A stretch of DNA of 64,000 bases from an uncultured Bacteriovorax sp. (lineage in GTDB: Bacteria; Bdellovibrionota; Bacteriovoracia; Bacteriovoracales; Bacteriovoracaceae), in contig CAMLMH010000006.1 in assembly GCA_946481315.1 (NCBI GenBank), forward strand, positions 124,001 through 188,000. Direction: 5' to 3'. A model generated the notes under the pieces. That model saw only the letters and a program-made list of their open reading frames with translations. It did no database searches and had not been told where the DNA came from. Made by a program: the position numbers and the translations under genes. Numbering within the stretch: the first letter of the stretch is position 1; the number at the start of each line of letters is the position of its first letter. This document shows positions 8,498-17,458 of the stretch, piece after piece.

Positions 8498-9921
8498 TGG
8501 ATAAGAAATACTCTGGGATTTTATGTCATATAACCTGTCTTCCGACAGAGTACGGAGTAGGAGACTTTGGTCCGACGGCGTACGATTTTATTGATCGTCT
8601 GGCAGAGGCCAGACAGCACTTCTGGCAGATTCTCCCGATCGGCAACACGGATGATTCTGGATGTCCATACGCCACTGATTCAGCCTTTGGTTGTGCCGAA
8701 TTTCTCATTTCTCCCGCCTTGCTGGTGAAGGACTTTTCACTTTCTGACGAATTACTTGAAGCCGCACATTTCTATTCGGAAAAAGTTGAATACGCTGTTG
8801 TTAAAAAAATCAAAAGACGGTTATTGGAATATGCTTTTGTACAATTCACGGCCGATGAAGCTTATCGCCAGTTTTTAGAGAAAGAAGCGGAGTGGCTTCC
8901 TTACTATGCACGATTTCGTGCACTCTCAGAAACACGCGGCCCCCACTGGAAAACCTGGGATGAGAAAACACCGGATGAAAATGAGAAGTTATTAACTATT
9001 TTTCATCAGTTCATTCAGTATGTAGCCTTTACTCAGCTAACTAAGTTAAAGAATTATGCCAATCAAAAAGCTGTAAGACTTATCGGTGATCTTCCAATTT
9101 TTGTTTCTTATAACAGTATGGATGTGTGGAAAGACCGCTCACAATTTTTATTGAACAAAAATGAGGAAATGGAATTTGAAGCCGGTGCCGCTCCCGATGC
9201 TTTTAGTGAAACCGGTCAGAAGTGGGGAACACCACTTTACGACTGGAAAAAACAACAGTCCGAAAACTATCAATGGTGGAATACCAGACTGAGTTTCCTC
9301 AAACGCTATTTTGATGTCGTTCGCATCGATCACTTTCGAGGATTTTGTGCTACCTGGATTTCACGCGTAAGCGAGCCGGATGCGAGTAGGGGGCAGTGGT
9401 ACCCAGGACCCAAAGCTGACTTGTTCAAGAAACTCAGCGACTGTCCTGAAGTCCTGGCGGAAGATCTGGGGTACATTACTTCAGATGTCAATGAACTAAG
9501 GGATCAGTTTGGATTTCCTACAATGAAAGTGTTCCAGTTCATGTCACCGGACGAAAACAACCCTCACAAGCTGGATAACTATCTGTATAACTCTGTTGCT
9601 TATACCGGGACTCACGATTGTGATACTCTTAATGGTTGGTATGAAAAATTGTCTCCGGGACTTAAACTTTGGGTTAATAATCAACTAGGCAGTGAGCATC
9701 CTGACCACTGGCACATGATAAAAACTCTTTTATCCACACCGGCCAGAATAACTCTTATTCAGATTCAGGATCTGTTGGGACTTGATTCCGGATCTCGCTT
9801 TAATTATCCCGGAACAGTTGCATCGACTAACTGGACATGGAAACTCACTTCTGAACAATATAAATCATTGGATTGGAAACAATTAGGAAAAATAACCGCG
9901 GAGACTGAAAGATGTGGTTAG
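8497..9921 (+). CDS. malQ: 4-alpha-glucanotransferase (amylomaltase)
   Basis: A 474-residue GH77 enzyme. I chose ATG 8497, which overlaps the phosphorylase stop as TGATG; a GTG nine bases upstream would add only three residues. Diagnostic blocks are SGILCHITCLPTEYGVGDFG at the N-terminus, DLPIFVSYNSMDVW, VRIDHFRGF with nucleophile Asp278, AEDLGY with acid/base Glu322, and TGTHD. It disproportionates short maltodextrins, making longer chains for the phosphorylase and releasing glucose. Lacking a signal peptide, it is cytoplasmic. The C-terminus is somewhat short of the E. coli enzyme, matching the compact 'bacterial amylomaltase' form. It overlaps malF by 10 nt. Confidence 0.94.
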   Translation: MDKKYSGILCHITCLPTEYGVGDFGPTAYDFIDRLAEARQHFWQILPIGNTDDSGCPYATDSAFGCAEFLISPALLVKDFSLSDELLEAAHFYSEKVEYAVVKKIKRRLLEYAFVQFTADEAYRQFLEKEAEWLPYYARFRALSETRGPHWKTWDEKTPDENEKLLTIFHQFIQYVAFTQLTKLKNYANQKAVRLIGDLPIFVSYNSMDVWKDRSQFLLNKNEEMEFEAGAAPDAFSETGQKWGTPLYDWKKQQSENYQWWNTRLSFLKRYFDVVRIDHFRGFCATWISRVSEPDASRGQWYPGPKADLFKKLSDCPEVLAEDLGYITSDVNELRDQFGFPTMKVFQFMSPDENNPHKLDNYLYNSVAYTGTHDCDTLNGWYEKLSPGLKLWVNNQLGSEHPDHWHMIKTLLSTPARITLIQIQDLLGLDSGSRFNYPGTVASTNWTWKLTSEQYKSLDWKQLGKITAETERCG

Positions 9922-11315
9922 GTTATTCCCTAATAATTGCGTGTATGGTTCTCTCCATTCTCGCCATTTATATTTATCTGATCTCTAAAAAAGATGCTTA
10001 TAAATTTTTTTATCCCGCTCTAGTTCTTTTTATTCTTTTTAGCTTTGTTCCTATTTCCTACAGCATTTATGTGTCTTTCACTAACTTGCAAACAGGTCAT
10101 CTGCTTGAAAGGCAAAAAGTAGTTGAGTTGTTTAAGGAAGAAAAAGTACTGAAGCCAAAATCCGAGTTTCTCTCTTTTCAGCTTTTTAGAGATGGAGAAA
10201 ATTATTTTCTTGTAACAGATTTAAGCACCGTCCGGTTTAAACTGGATCAGGAAAACATTAATTTGCTGGTTGAATCTAACCTTCCCTCGACGGCTCAGCT
10301 ACTTAATAAAGCAGATATCATGGATGTCATCACCAAATTTCCGGATCTGGTGTTTGAGCATCCGGCACTTGGACAATTTTCTTTTTACCGAACGGACATA
10401 CTGGCCCAGACTGAAACCCGGTATATTCCCAATGGTCAAAGCTTTATTGACCGTTTAACGGGAAAAGAGCTGGTTGAAGATAAAGTTAGCGGAAAATTTC
10501 TATTGAATGGAGAACCTGTTGGACCAGGATATTACACTACAGTAGGTTTTAAAAACTATAGCGAACTCTTCTTTTCTGAAGACACAAAATTTGTTTTTTT
10601 TAAAGCTTTCGGATGGACGGTTGTGTGGGCACTAGGTTCAGTATTATTGTCTTTTAGTTTTGGTGCTTTTTTGGCCGTCATGTTGTCTGAGTTGAATTCC
10701 CGGTCTAAGCTCCTTTTCAGATTGTTATTCATCATTCCTTATTCCATTCCTTTTTTTATTTCAGTTCTGGTTTTTAAAGGAATGTTGAATAAAGATTTTG
10801 GTGAAGTTAACTCGTTACTTAGCTTTTTTAAAATTAGTCCTGTTCCGTGGCTGGAAAATAAAATCTGGGCAAGGATCAGTGTGCTTATGGTAAACCTGTG
10901 GCTGGGATTTCCTTACATGCTTCTGGTGATTACTGGAATACTGCAATCTATCCCTAAATCTATCTACGAAGCCTCCTCGCTGGAAGGAGCAACCCGTTTT
11001 CAGAATTTTAAGTACCTCACTTTCCCTCTGGTTTTAAAAGCAATGGTTCCACTTTTGATAGGCTCATTTGCGTTTAACTTTAATAATTTTGTAGGAATCT
11101 ATTTACTCACAGGCGGAGGTCCGGTTATTCCAGATGTCAGTACCCCGATTGGCGAAACAGACATTCTTATCTCATATACATATCGGCTGGCATTCGAAGG
11201 TTCCCAGGGACAGAATTTTGCTACGGCTGCAGCCATTTCTGTTTTCATTTTTATTCTCATCGTAGCTTTAACTTTTATCAATTTCCGCGTTTCTAAAAAG
11301 TTGAGTCGTACATGA
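9912..11315 (+). CDS. malF: Maltodextrin ABC transporter permease MalF
   Basis: A 467-residue inner-membrane permease. Two N-terminal membrane helices (about 1-25 and 34-57) precede a ~160-residue periplasmic domain (about 60-220), the P2-like insertion characteristic of MalF that contacts the binding protein. Six further helices follow. The EAA coupling motif is YEASSLEGATRFQNFKYLT (about residues 353-371). It starts inside malQ and ends overlapping malG by 4 nt (ATGA). Together with MalG it forms the translocation pore and couples to the ATPase encoded on the opposite strand at 12183-13286. Confidence 0.92.
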   Translation: MWLGYSLIIACMVLSILAIYIYLISKKDAYKFFYPALVLFILFSFVPISYSIYVSFTNLQTGHLLERQKVVELFKEEKVLKPKSEFLSFQLFRDGENYFLVTDLSTVRFKLDQENINLLVESNLPSTAQLLNKADIMDVITKFPDLVFEHPALGQFSFYRTDILAQTETRYIPNGQSFIDRLTGKELVEDKVSGKFLLNGEPVGPGYYTTVGFKNYSELFFSEDTKFVFFKAFGWTVVWALGSVLLSFSFGAFLAVMLSELNSRSKLLFRLLFIIPYSIPFFISVLVFKGMLNKDFGEVNSLLSFFKISPVPWLENKIWARISVLMVNLWLGFPYMLLVITGILQSIPKSIYEASSLEGATRFQNFKYLTFPLVLKAMVPLLIGSFAFNFNNFVGIYLLTGGGPVIPDVSTPIGETDILISYTYRLAFEGSQGQNFATAAAISVFIFILIVALTFINFRVSKKLSRT

Positions 11316-12193
11316 AAAATCATAAAGCGTTAAACCAACTTCTCATTCATCTTCTTCTGATTGCAATTGCAATAATTGTTCTGCTTCCTGTTGCTTCAGT
11401 CGTGATGGTTTCTTTGAACAAAACTGGAAACTTAAAAGCAGGATTTAGTCTCTCCGAATTAAGTCTGGATAACTGGAAGTATATTTTCGGAATACCATTT
11501 ACCAATGCTTTGGGGGAAACAGTTTCTTCTCCTTATCCGATCATGCGCTGGTTATTTAACAGTATTAAAGTCTCCATGATTAGTGCTGTCTTAATGCTCC
11601 TTTTCTCTACTTCGGCAGCTTATTCATTATCCCGCTTTAAATTCCGCGGAAAAGAAACCAGCCTAAAATTCCTCATGGTCATGCAGATGTTTCCCAACAT
11701 GATGGCAATGATTGCATTTTACTTTATGCTCGATTTCATCGGTCGCTATATACCCTGGCTTGGCATTGATACTCATGGCGGACTAATTTTAATTTATCTT
11801 GGCGGGACACCATTTAACATCTGGTTACTCAAGGGATACTTTGATACGCTTCCGCGCTCCATTGAAGAATCTGCCCGGATGGACGGGTGTACTCACTTTC
11901 AGGCCTTTACTAAAATCGTACTGCCGCTATGTACACCTATGCTGGCCGTTATCGGACTGCTCACATTCATTGGTACATTTTCGGATTTTATTCTGCCTTC
12001 TATTTTGTTAAAAACTCAGGATCAACTTACTTTTGCTGTAGGAATTCAAATTTTTATCAGCGAATCATTTGCCAGCAGATGGGGACAGTTTGCTGCGGCT
12101 TCAATTCTTGGGGCTTTACCGATCTCTTTATTGTTTTTCTCCATTCATCGCTATATCGTCGAGGGCCTTTCACACGGCAGTGTTAAAGGTTAA
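11312..12193 (+). CDS. malG: Maltodextrin ABC transporter permease MalG
   Basis: A 293-residue permease with six predicted membrane helices and the EAA loop EESARMDGCTHFQAFTKIV (about residues 188-206). It pairs with MalF; the C-terminus IVEGLSHGSVKG is close to that of E. coli MalG (family knowledge: the MalG tail reaches into the MalK dimer). It is the last gene of the plus-strand operon. Its last 11 bases overlap the end of the convergent malK gene, so no separate terminator is present between them. Confidence 0.93.
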   Translation: MKNHKALNQLLIHLLLIAIAIIVLLPVASVVMVSLNKTGNLKAGFSLSELSLDNWKYIFGIPFTNALGETVSSPYPIMRWLFNSIKVSMISAVLMLLFSTSAAYSLSRFKFRGKETSLKFLMVMQMFPNMMAMIAFYFMLDFIGRYIPWLGIDTHGGLILIYLGGTPFNIWLLKGYFDTLPRSIEESARMDGCTHFQAFTKIVLPLCTPMLAVIGLLTFIGTFSDFILPSILLKTQDQLTFAVGIQIFISESFASRWGQFAAASILGALPISLLFFSIHRYIVEGLSHGSVKG

Positions 12194-13286
12194 GATTTTC
12201 GCCAGTGACGGAATCAAACAAATGTGCAAAATGCAGCTTGAAATAAAACTCAGCTGATTTTAAATCAGGCGGTAAATGCATTGCCGGTATGAGGCTGTTT
12301 ATTTCTTGCTCTCCATTTTTTAATACTAAATTAGCTTCGTGACCCAGCAATTCTGTAAAGAGAACTTCAAACTTGGCATTCCATCCTGGTTCTTCATTTG
12401 TATGCAGGATGATATCAGTAGGCCTGATCCCCAAAAGTGCTTTTTCCGGACGAAGATGTTTTTTTCTGAAAAATTCAATTTTATTAGAAGGTAACAAAAA
12501 GTTAAAGGCATAGTTCCGGCCGATGGCCCGCACATCTGTTCCTTCATAGTGAAGATTAACTTCGAGTAAATTCATTGCCGGTGTTCCGATAAATTCTCCA
12601 ACGAATGAATTGCGGGGAAAATTAAAAACTTCTTGAGGGGTTCCGACCTGTTCTATCACGCCCTTTCTCATGATGACCAGTCTGTCGGCGAGAGTTAAAG
12701 CTTCCAGCTGATCATGGGTGACATATATAGATGTACCTTTTTGTGTCAGATGAAATTTCTTAATTTCCGCACGCATTTTGTGCCTAAGTTTGGCATCCAG
12801 ATTGGATAACGGTTCATCAAATAAAAAAGTGCGAGCATCTTTTACAATCGCTCTGCCCATGGCCACACGCTGGCGCTGGCCTCCCGATAAATCAGATGGC
12901 TTACGATCCAGATAATCAGTTAAATCCAGCATCGCTGCAGCTTTCAACACACGTTCTTTGATAAATTTTTCGTCTCTTTTTTTGATTTTCAATCCAAAGG
13001 CCAGATTATCATAGACGTTCATATGCGGGTAAAGTGCATAATCCTGAAAGACCATGGCAACATTTCTATCGCTTGGCTCCAATTGGGTCACATCTATTCC
13101 ATCAACAATAAGTTGTCCTGAAGAGATCTCTTCCAGCCCGGCAATCATCCGGAGTAAGGTGGATTTTCCGCAACCTGATGGTCCGACGATGACAACAAAT
13201 TCGCCATTGTTAATCTTCAGGTTGAAATTTTCAATGATCGTTACGTTGTTGTCATATTTTTTAGCGATATTTTTTAATTCAATCAT
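12183..13286 (-). CDS. malK: Maltodextrin ABC transporter ATPase MalK
   Basis: A 367-residue ATPase. Walker A is GPSGCGKST (residues 35-43), the Q-loop is Gln81, the signature LSGGQ is at 133-137, Walker B is FLFDEP (154-159) and the switch histidine is His191. A C-terminal OB-fold/TOBE regulatory domain (about 240-367) is present, including the block LLGIRPTDI. It energises MalFG. It follows lamB by 11 nt on the minus strand and converges on malG, so pore and ATPase genes are expressed from opposite strands. Whether the C-terminal domain binds a regulator, as in enterobacteria, cannot be told; no MalT is nearby. Confidence 0.94.
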   Translation of the reverse strand: MIELKNIAKKYDNNVTIIENFNLKINNGEFVVIVGPSGCGKSTLLRMIAGLEEISSGQLIVDGIDVTQLEPSDRNVAMVFQDYALYPHMNVYDNLAFGLKIKKRDEKFIKERVLKAAAMLDLTDYLDRKPSDLSGGQRQRVAMGRAIVKDARTFLFDEPLSNLDAKLRHKMRAEIKKFHLTQKGTSIYVTHDQLEALTLADRLVIMRKGVIEQVGTPQEVFNFPRNSFVGEFIGTPAMNLLEVNLHYEGTDVRAIGRNYAFNFLLPSNKIEFFRKKHLRPEKALLGIRPTDIILHTNEEPGWNAKFEVLFTELLGHEANLVLKNGEQEINSLIPAMHLPPDLKSAEFYFKLHFAHLFDSVTGENLNL

Positions 13287-13297
13287 TTCTTTCTCTT

Positions 13298-14554
13298 CTA
13301 AAAAAAAGTCTCCATCTGTAATCCGAAAGATCCGCCATCAGTTTTCTGGGCGAATGTAGGAGCGTTCTGAGCAACATTGGTTTTGTTTTTTTCGTTCCAG
13401 AATGAATGAGTATAGAAGGCACGCAACACTGGTCTTCCCCAAATGTTTTCATTAATACTTAACTGCGGAGCAAAAGTGAGTCGAGAAAGTCTTTTGGCTC
13501 CATTGTTCTGAACCACACTTGTTCCGGCTTCACCTACAAGATGAAAATGCGGATTCACTCTATAATGCGGTCGGAAGCCGATTCCTATCCATTGTTCGGT
13601 TGTTTCAGTATGTACTATCAGCCTTTCATGATTGAGCGATAAATGGAAAGCCCACTTAGGATTTATATCAAAAGTTGTGTGATTAACTAAACGAAGTCTT
13701 TTTTCGCTGCTGATGGGCTGGGTTAAAGAAACTGTAGAATCACCATATAAGTTGAAATTATTCATCACTCCCTGGCCAAACACTATCGCAAAATGGTTAA
13801 AGCCTCTTTCAGCTAAATTCCACTCCAGTAAAGTCCCGACAATGACACCATTGCTCTTCTTAAATTTTTCTCCAGTCGTTGCATCGCTGGATTCCGGAGC
13901 TTGACCAAAGGCCAGCCAGTAATTTTGCTTTAAGCTTTTACTCCATGAAAATTGCTTTAAGCGGGCATCGTAAACAGTCAAGCCCGGATTACCCACTGTC
14001 GTCCTGGTATTCGACACCTGACGAAGATAGGCGAGTGACAGTTTAGCCCCCAGAATATCAATATTCCCGACTCCACCGCCGTTGCCATTTGTTGAGCCGA
14101 AATAATAATAATCATCAATATAAGCATCATGTTCTCGGTAAAATCTTTTACCAACCCAGAAACTCCAGGCAAGTTCATTGATGCCCTGGATTTCTGCAAA
14201 AGCTTCCACAAAGTTTGTACTTTGATTTGTTGATTCCGTTGCATCTTCTCCGCTATGGGAATTGGCCAGGCGAAACTGGGAATAGATTTTTTTCGTCTCT
14301 TCTTTTAAGTGATTAAACTTAAGAGCGATTTCCAGATAATTGGAGCACTCATTACCTAGACGAAATTCATTACGCCCGATACCACTTCCACCACCAGAAC
14401 CCTGATTGTAGAAACATTCCTGATCTCCCCCATGAGTATTTGTTCCCACACCGGCGCGTGCGTAACCGAACATGTCGACATCTTTAATCTCGATGGCCGA
14501 TGCAGAATTTATTAAGAAGATAAATAGAAGGGGAAGAGATTTTATTTTATTCAT
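13298..14554 (-). CDS. lamB: Maltoporin (LamB family)
   Basis: A 418-residue outer-membrane porin. The signal peptide is residues 1-20 (cleavage near ASA). The mature N-terminus matches LamB: MFGYARAGVGTN, GGDQECFYNQG, RLGNECSNYLE. An internal FWVGKRFYREHDAYIDDYYYF block aligns with the LamB strand WAGKRFYQRHD. The protein ends in Phe (METFF), the usual barrel assembly signal. It lets maltodextrins cross the outer membrane towards MalE. It is first in a lamB-malK unit, and an elaborate palindrome lies in its upstream region (14598-14629). Confidence 0.92.
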   Translation of the reverse strand: MNKIKSLPLLFIFLINSASAIEIKDVDMFGYARAGVGTNTHGGDQECFYNQGSGGGSGIGRNEFRLGNECSNYLEIALKFNHLKEETKKIYSQFRLANSHSGEDATESTNQSTNFVEAFAEIQGINELAWSFWVGKRFYREHDAYIDDYYYFGSTNGNGGGVGNIDILGAKLSLAYLRQVSNTRTTVGNPGLTVYDARLKQFSWSKSLKQNYWLAFGQAPESSDATTGEKFKKSNGVIVGTLLEWNLAERGFNHFAIVFGQGVMNNFNLYGDSTVSLTQPISSEKRLRLVNHTTFDINPKWAFHLSLNHERLIVHTETTEQWIGIGFRPHYRVNPHFHLVGEAGTSVVQNNGAKRLSRLTFAPQLSINENIWGRPVLRAFYTHSFWNEKNKTNVAQNAPTFAQKTDGGSFGLQMETFF

Positions 14555-14597
14555 AATCCGGCCTGTTTAAATGCGTAGATGAGATTGCCAGAAATGG

Positions 14598-14629
14598 TGC
14601 GCATTTACCAGAGTGGAACTCTATGCGCA
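14598..14629. promoter_or_regulatory. Compound palindrome upstream of lamB-malK
   Basis: TGCGCAT (14598-14604) and ATGCGCA (14623-14629) flank an inner inverted repeat AGAGT-GGA-ACTCT (14610-14622). It lies 44 nt upstream of the lamB start and no T-run follows on the minus strand, so it looks more like an operator or leader structure than a terminator for the DoxX gene. No copy was seen upstream of malE. Confidence 0.4.
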
Positions 14630-14663
14630 TGTTGCCATTAAGGAAAAAAAGTATGTATTTCTG

Positions 14664-15086
14664 CTATTTGCGGGAAAGGAAATAGTCCACTGACCATCGA
14701 CCTGCCCCACGGGCTACGAAAATCAGCATAATAATTAAATAGAGTAGGGACTTTTCTTTTACATCCAGTGGATCGGCGAAGTGCCGGCCAAAAGCCGCGA
14801 CCAGCATAGTAAAGCTGAGAAGCAAAGCCGATGGTCTGGTTAACAGACCGATGATTAAAAAAACAGCACAAACGCTTTCAGCGATAGCCGCTGCCCAGGC
14901 AAAAAAAAGCGGGACCGGAAAACCCATCTCAGTCACTCCTGTGATAAATTTTTCGCTGGGAGGAAGTTTACCCATTCCATGCAGAACTAACATCAAAAGA
15001 CCGGCGCTCACCCTAAGAATGGTCATTGAAAGTTCATTTTTTACAGTCGATTCAATTGTGGTTTTTGTGAGGATTCTTTTAATCAT
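14664..15086 (-). CDS. DoxX family membrane protein
   Basis: A 140-residue protein with four hydrophobic helices (about residues 21-38, 60-80, 85-105 and 112-128). It has the DoxX pattern: LRVSAGLLMLVLHGMGKL in helix 1 and AESVCAVFLIIGLLTRPSALLL in helices 2-3. DoxX proteins are inner-membrane components linked in some species to redox or thiol stress systems; the function is not settled. AGGG lies 6 nt upstream of ATG. It is a separate gene between lamB and an exported unknown. Confidence 0.85.
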   Translation of the reverse strand: MIKRILTKTTIESTVKNELSMTILRVSAGLLMLVLHGMGKLPPSEKFITGVTEMGFPVPLFFAWAAAIAESVCAVFLIIGLLTRPSALLLSFTMLVAAFGRHFADPLDVKEKSLLYLIIMLIFVARGAGRWSVDYFLSRK

Positions 15087-15167
15087 GGTTCGCCCTGAAT
15101 GTTTTTTTCTTTCATTCTAATGGCGAACCATTGTATCAACAAGACACTTGATGAGGATTTTTTTGAA

Positions 15168-16055
15168 TCAATAGCACATCGGGCTCAGTAACTTATCTTT
15201 ATGTTCCTGATATTTTTCCTGGAGGGCTACGCATTTTTCGCGCTCACTTGGACACGCTAATTTTTTTCCGCTCTTTGCTTCTAGCTCCGCAATGACTTTA
15301 TTAACTCTGACTGCTACCGATTCCGGGTAAGCATTACAATTGATCGCTTCATCCCAGCCTGCATCAACATATTCAGCGAAACTAAACCGGCGTGACAGAT
15401 AAAACTTTCCATTACGGCAACTAATATAGTTATTTCCATCTTCATCATTAAATAAACTTTTCCAGAATGTATAGCCGTTATAATTGGCGACAAGATCACC
15501 GTAAGAAAATACTTTAGACCGCTTTAAACCATAAGCGCCGTTTTCCAGATCAATGCCTTTCTGAAGAGCATCTGTCAGTGGTCTCCCTTCCTTATGCACG
15601 ATTTTATAATAAGTATGTCCTTCATCAAAAAAATGGCCGAACTTATCTGAAGCAACCAGCGTTCCATTAATTTTAAAAAACGTCGCCATTCCCAGCTTAC
15701 CCAAATGAACCGGTAAATTTTCTTTTAGTTTCAGGTCGCGATAAATTGAATCTTTATATTTAATCTGATGACCTTTTACTGCGTCTGTATGGGAAGCCCA
15801 GAATTCAAAAATACCGACAACTGGTCTTAAAAATTCACCTTCAACGGCCTTTAAAGCAACTTTCGAATCGCAGGCATGGTCTTTCTTATTGGCCTTGCGA
15901 AGGGCCTTATTAAGCCTTAATTCGACCTCAAGACTAAGCCTGGCGTTCATGTCTTCGTATTCGTAAAGGCGGGCGGAAAAAGCATCACCTTCTGAAGCCT
16001 GGAGGGATAAAAGGGGGAACAACGTTAAAAATAGTAGTATTTTCATATGGGCCAT
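15168..16055 (-). CDS. Exported hypothetical protein with DKFGHFFDEGH motif
   Basis: A 295-residue protein with a signal peptide (about residues 1-20, ending LQA). I do not recognise a named family. A dense conserved-looking block, ASDKFGHFFDEGHTYY (about 136-151), has two histidines and acidic residues in a metal- or lipid-enzyme-like arrangement. Five cysteines are spread through the mature part, consistent with periplasmic disulfides. The C-terminus is a charged helix with CPSEREKC. ATG at 16046 is an alternative start. A 17-bp palindrome shared with one other exported-protein gene lies about 56 nt upstream. Confidence 0.65.
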   Translation of the reverse strand: MAHMKILLFLTLFPLLSLQASEGDAFSARLYEYEDMNARLSLEVELRLNKALRKANKKDHACDSKVALKAVEGEFLRPVVGIFEFWASHTDAVKGHQIKYKDSIYRDLKLKENLPVHLGKLGMATFFKINGTLVASDKFGHFFDEGHTYYKIVHKEGRPLTDALQKGIDLENGAYGLKRSKVFSYGDLVANYNGYTFWKSLFNDEDGNNYISCRNGKFYLSRRFSFAEYVDAGWDEAINCNAYPESVAVRVNKVIAELEAKSGKKLACPSEREKCVALQEKYQEHKDKLLSPMCY

Positions 16056-16110
16056 TTTAACCCGGACTCAATCGACCCCAGAGGGGGGGCTGTAAGAAGG
16101 AAAGGGGGGA

Positions 16111-16127
16111 TGTCTAAAGATTGGACA
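16111..16127. repeat. 17-bp palindromic motif, copy 1
   Basis: TGTCTAAAGATTGGACA is an interrupted palindrome (TGTC-N9-GACA) in the gap between two minus-strand exported-protein genes. A second copy differing at one base lies at 28770-28786. See findings. Confidence 0.5.
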
Positions 16128-16129
16128 CC

Positions 16130-16155
16130 AAAAAAAAGGAGATCTTTTGATCTCC
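16130..16155 (-). terminator. Intrinsic terminator of the 140-residue exported protein gene
   Basis: GGAGATC (16138-16144) and GATCTCC (16149-16155) form a 7-bp stem with a 4-nt loop. Read on the minus strand, a run of eight T follows. Confidence 0.85.
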
Positions 16156-16160
16156 TCAAT

Positions 16161-16583
16161 TTAGTTATCTTTGGTAAATGTCATGTTAATAAAGAAGTTA
16201 TCATCGAGGGACATATTGTAGTGAATTTTACTGTCTCCAAGATTCTTAATCTGTTCAAGCCAGGTAGAATTATTGCTTGTTAATTTCACAATTTTATATT
16301 CCAGTAATTGATCTGACCCTGATCCACTTACTAAGTATCTGCCTGTTTCATCTTCAACTTCCTGGCTAAAGCTGCCGAACGCATAGGTCTGGAAGCCTTG
16401 TGACTCAATGACTAGTCCATCAGGTGTTACACATTGGTACTGCACGCGAACACTATCAGTTTGTTTTTCAAGATCGAGCCAGCATTCCATTTCTGTATTG
16501 CTCCCCGAATAGCTCCCGCTTTCAAAAGACCAGACATTAATAGAGAACAATAGGCCCAGCATGGCGATAGAAAAAAGTTTCAT
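16161..16583 (-). CDS. Small exported hypothetical protein
   Basis: A 140-residue protein starting MKLFSIAMLGLLFSINVWS, a signal peptide of about 19 residues. ATG 16583 is preceded by AAGGAG at 5 nt; the GTG two codons upstream sits inside the ribosome binding site. The mature part is rich in polar residues with two cysteines (ECWLDLE and VQYQCVTPDG) that may pair, in a beta-rich pattern. No family is recognised. It has its own terminator, so it is probably monocistronic. Confidence 0.65.
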   Translation of the reverse strand: MKLFSIAMLGLLFSINVWSFESGSYSGSNTEMECWLDLEKQTDSVRVQYQCVTPDGLVIESQGFQTYAFGSFSQEVEDETGRYLVSGSGSDQLLEYKIVKLTSNNSTWLEQIKNLGDSKIHYNMSLDDNFFINMTFTKDN

Positions 16584-16645
16584 AAACACTCCTTGTATAG
16601 GAAAAGTGTTTACTGTCGAAGCTCATTCGTCAAGGTTGATTATTG

Positions 16646-17386
16646 TTATGTAAGTATGATCGGACGATTTTTGGTAATGATCATCGAGTGCTCATATTGA
16701 GCTGCTACATTTCCTTTTCCAGTCGTCAGTGTCCAGCCATCTTCTAATTCCTCAACATGACTTGATTGCGACGATAAGAAAGGTTCAATAGTGATCACCT
16801 GGCCTTCGCGGAGGATTCTTTTATCTGAGCGATCGAAGAAAGGAGCAATGAAACCTGGCTCTTCATGCAGGGCCCGGCCTACCCCGTGGCTTCCCAAATC
16901 CAGAATAATTTTTAAATGATGTTTACGGGCCACTCTTTCAATCGCTTTTCCGATTAAGTTAAGTGGAGCACCGGCCTTTGCAACTGAAATTGCTTCGGCC
17001 AGCGCTTCGCGTGTCGCCTGCATGACTTTCTTTTGTAAAGGGGTCGCAACGCCAACGACAAATGATCCGCCCGTATCAGCGTAGTATCCATTGAGTTCAG
17101 CAGACACATCAATATTAATCAAATCACCTTCTTTGATGACATAAGAATTCGGTATGCCATGGGCGATATCTTCATTGACTGAAATACAGGTGTAACCCGG
17201 AAAATTGTAAGTAGCTTTTGGTGCCGATTTAGCGCCGTGCTTTTCCAGATTTTCTCTTCCGATTTCATCCAGCTCCAGTGTTGTCATTCCTGGCTTTGCC
17301 GCTTTGATCATCAATTGCAGCGTTTCCTTAACAATTTTGCCAATAATTTTTAACTGAACGATGTCTTGATTCGTTTCGATGGTCAT
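16646..17386 (-). CDS. map: Methionine aminopeptidase, type I
   Basis: A 246-residue enzyme that removes the initiator methionine from nascent proteins. All five metal ligands are present: Asp93 (INIDVSAE), Asp104 (YADTGG), His167 (GSHGVGR), Glu201 (TIEPF) and Glu232 (QYEHS). The substrate-binding histidine is in HGIPN (His76). The length matches the short type Ia form with no zinc-finger extension. It is flanked by unrelated exported-protein genes and lacks the usual ribosomal or secY neighbourhood, so it may be one of two copies in the genome. Confidence 0.93.
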   Translation of the reverse strand: MTIETNQDIVQLKIIGKIVKETLQLMIKAAKPGMTTLELDEIGRENLEKHGAKSAPKATYNFPGYTCISVNEDIAHGIPNSYVIKEGDLINIDVSAELNGYYADTGGSFVVGVATPLQKKVMQATREALAEAISVAKAGAPLNLIGKAIERVARKHHLKIILDLGSHGVGRALHEEPGFIAPFFDRSDKRILREGQVITIEPFLSSQSSHVEELEDGWTLTTGKGNVAAQYEHSMIITKNRPIILT

Positions 17387-17458
17387 AATGCTCTCAGCTT
17401 GATTTATTCAGGTAAAATAGCAAAGCTGAAAACAGATGTAAAATTATGTTGAGTAATC

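Noticed and set aside
12183..12193. malK/malG overlap as a sign of frameshift
   Set aside because: Both C-termini look complete; it is an ordinary convergent overlap of 11 bases.
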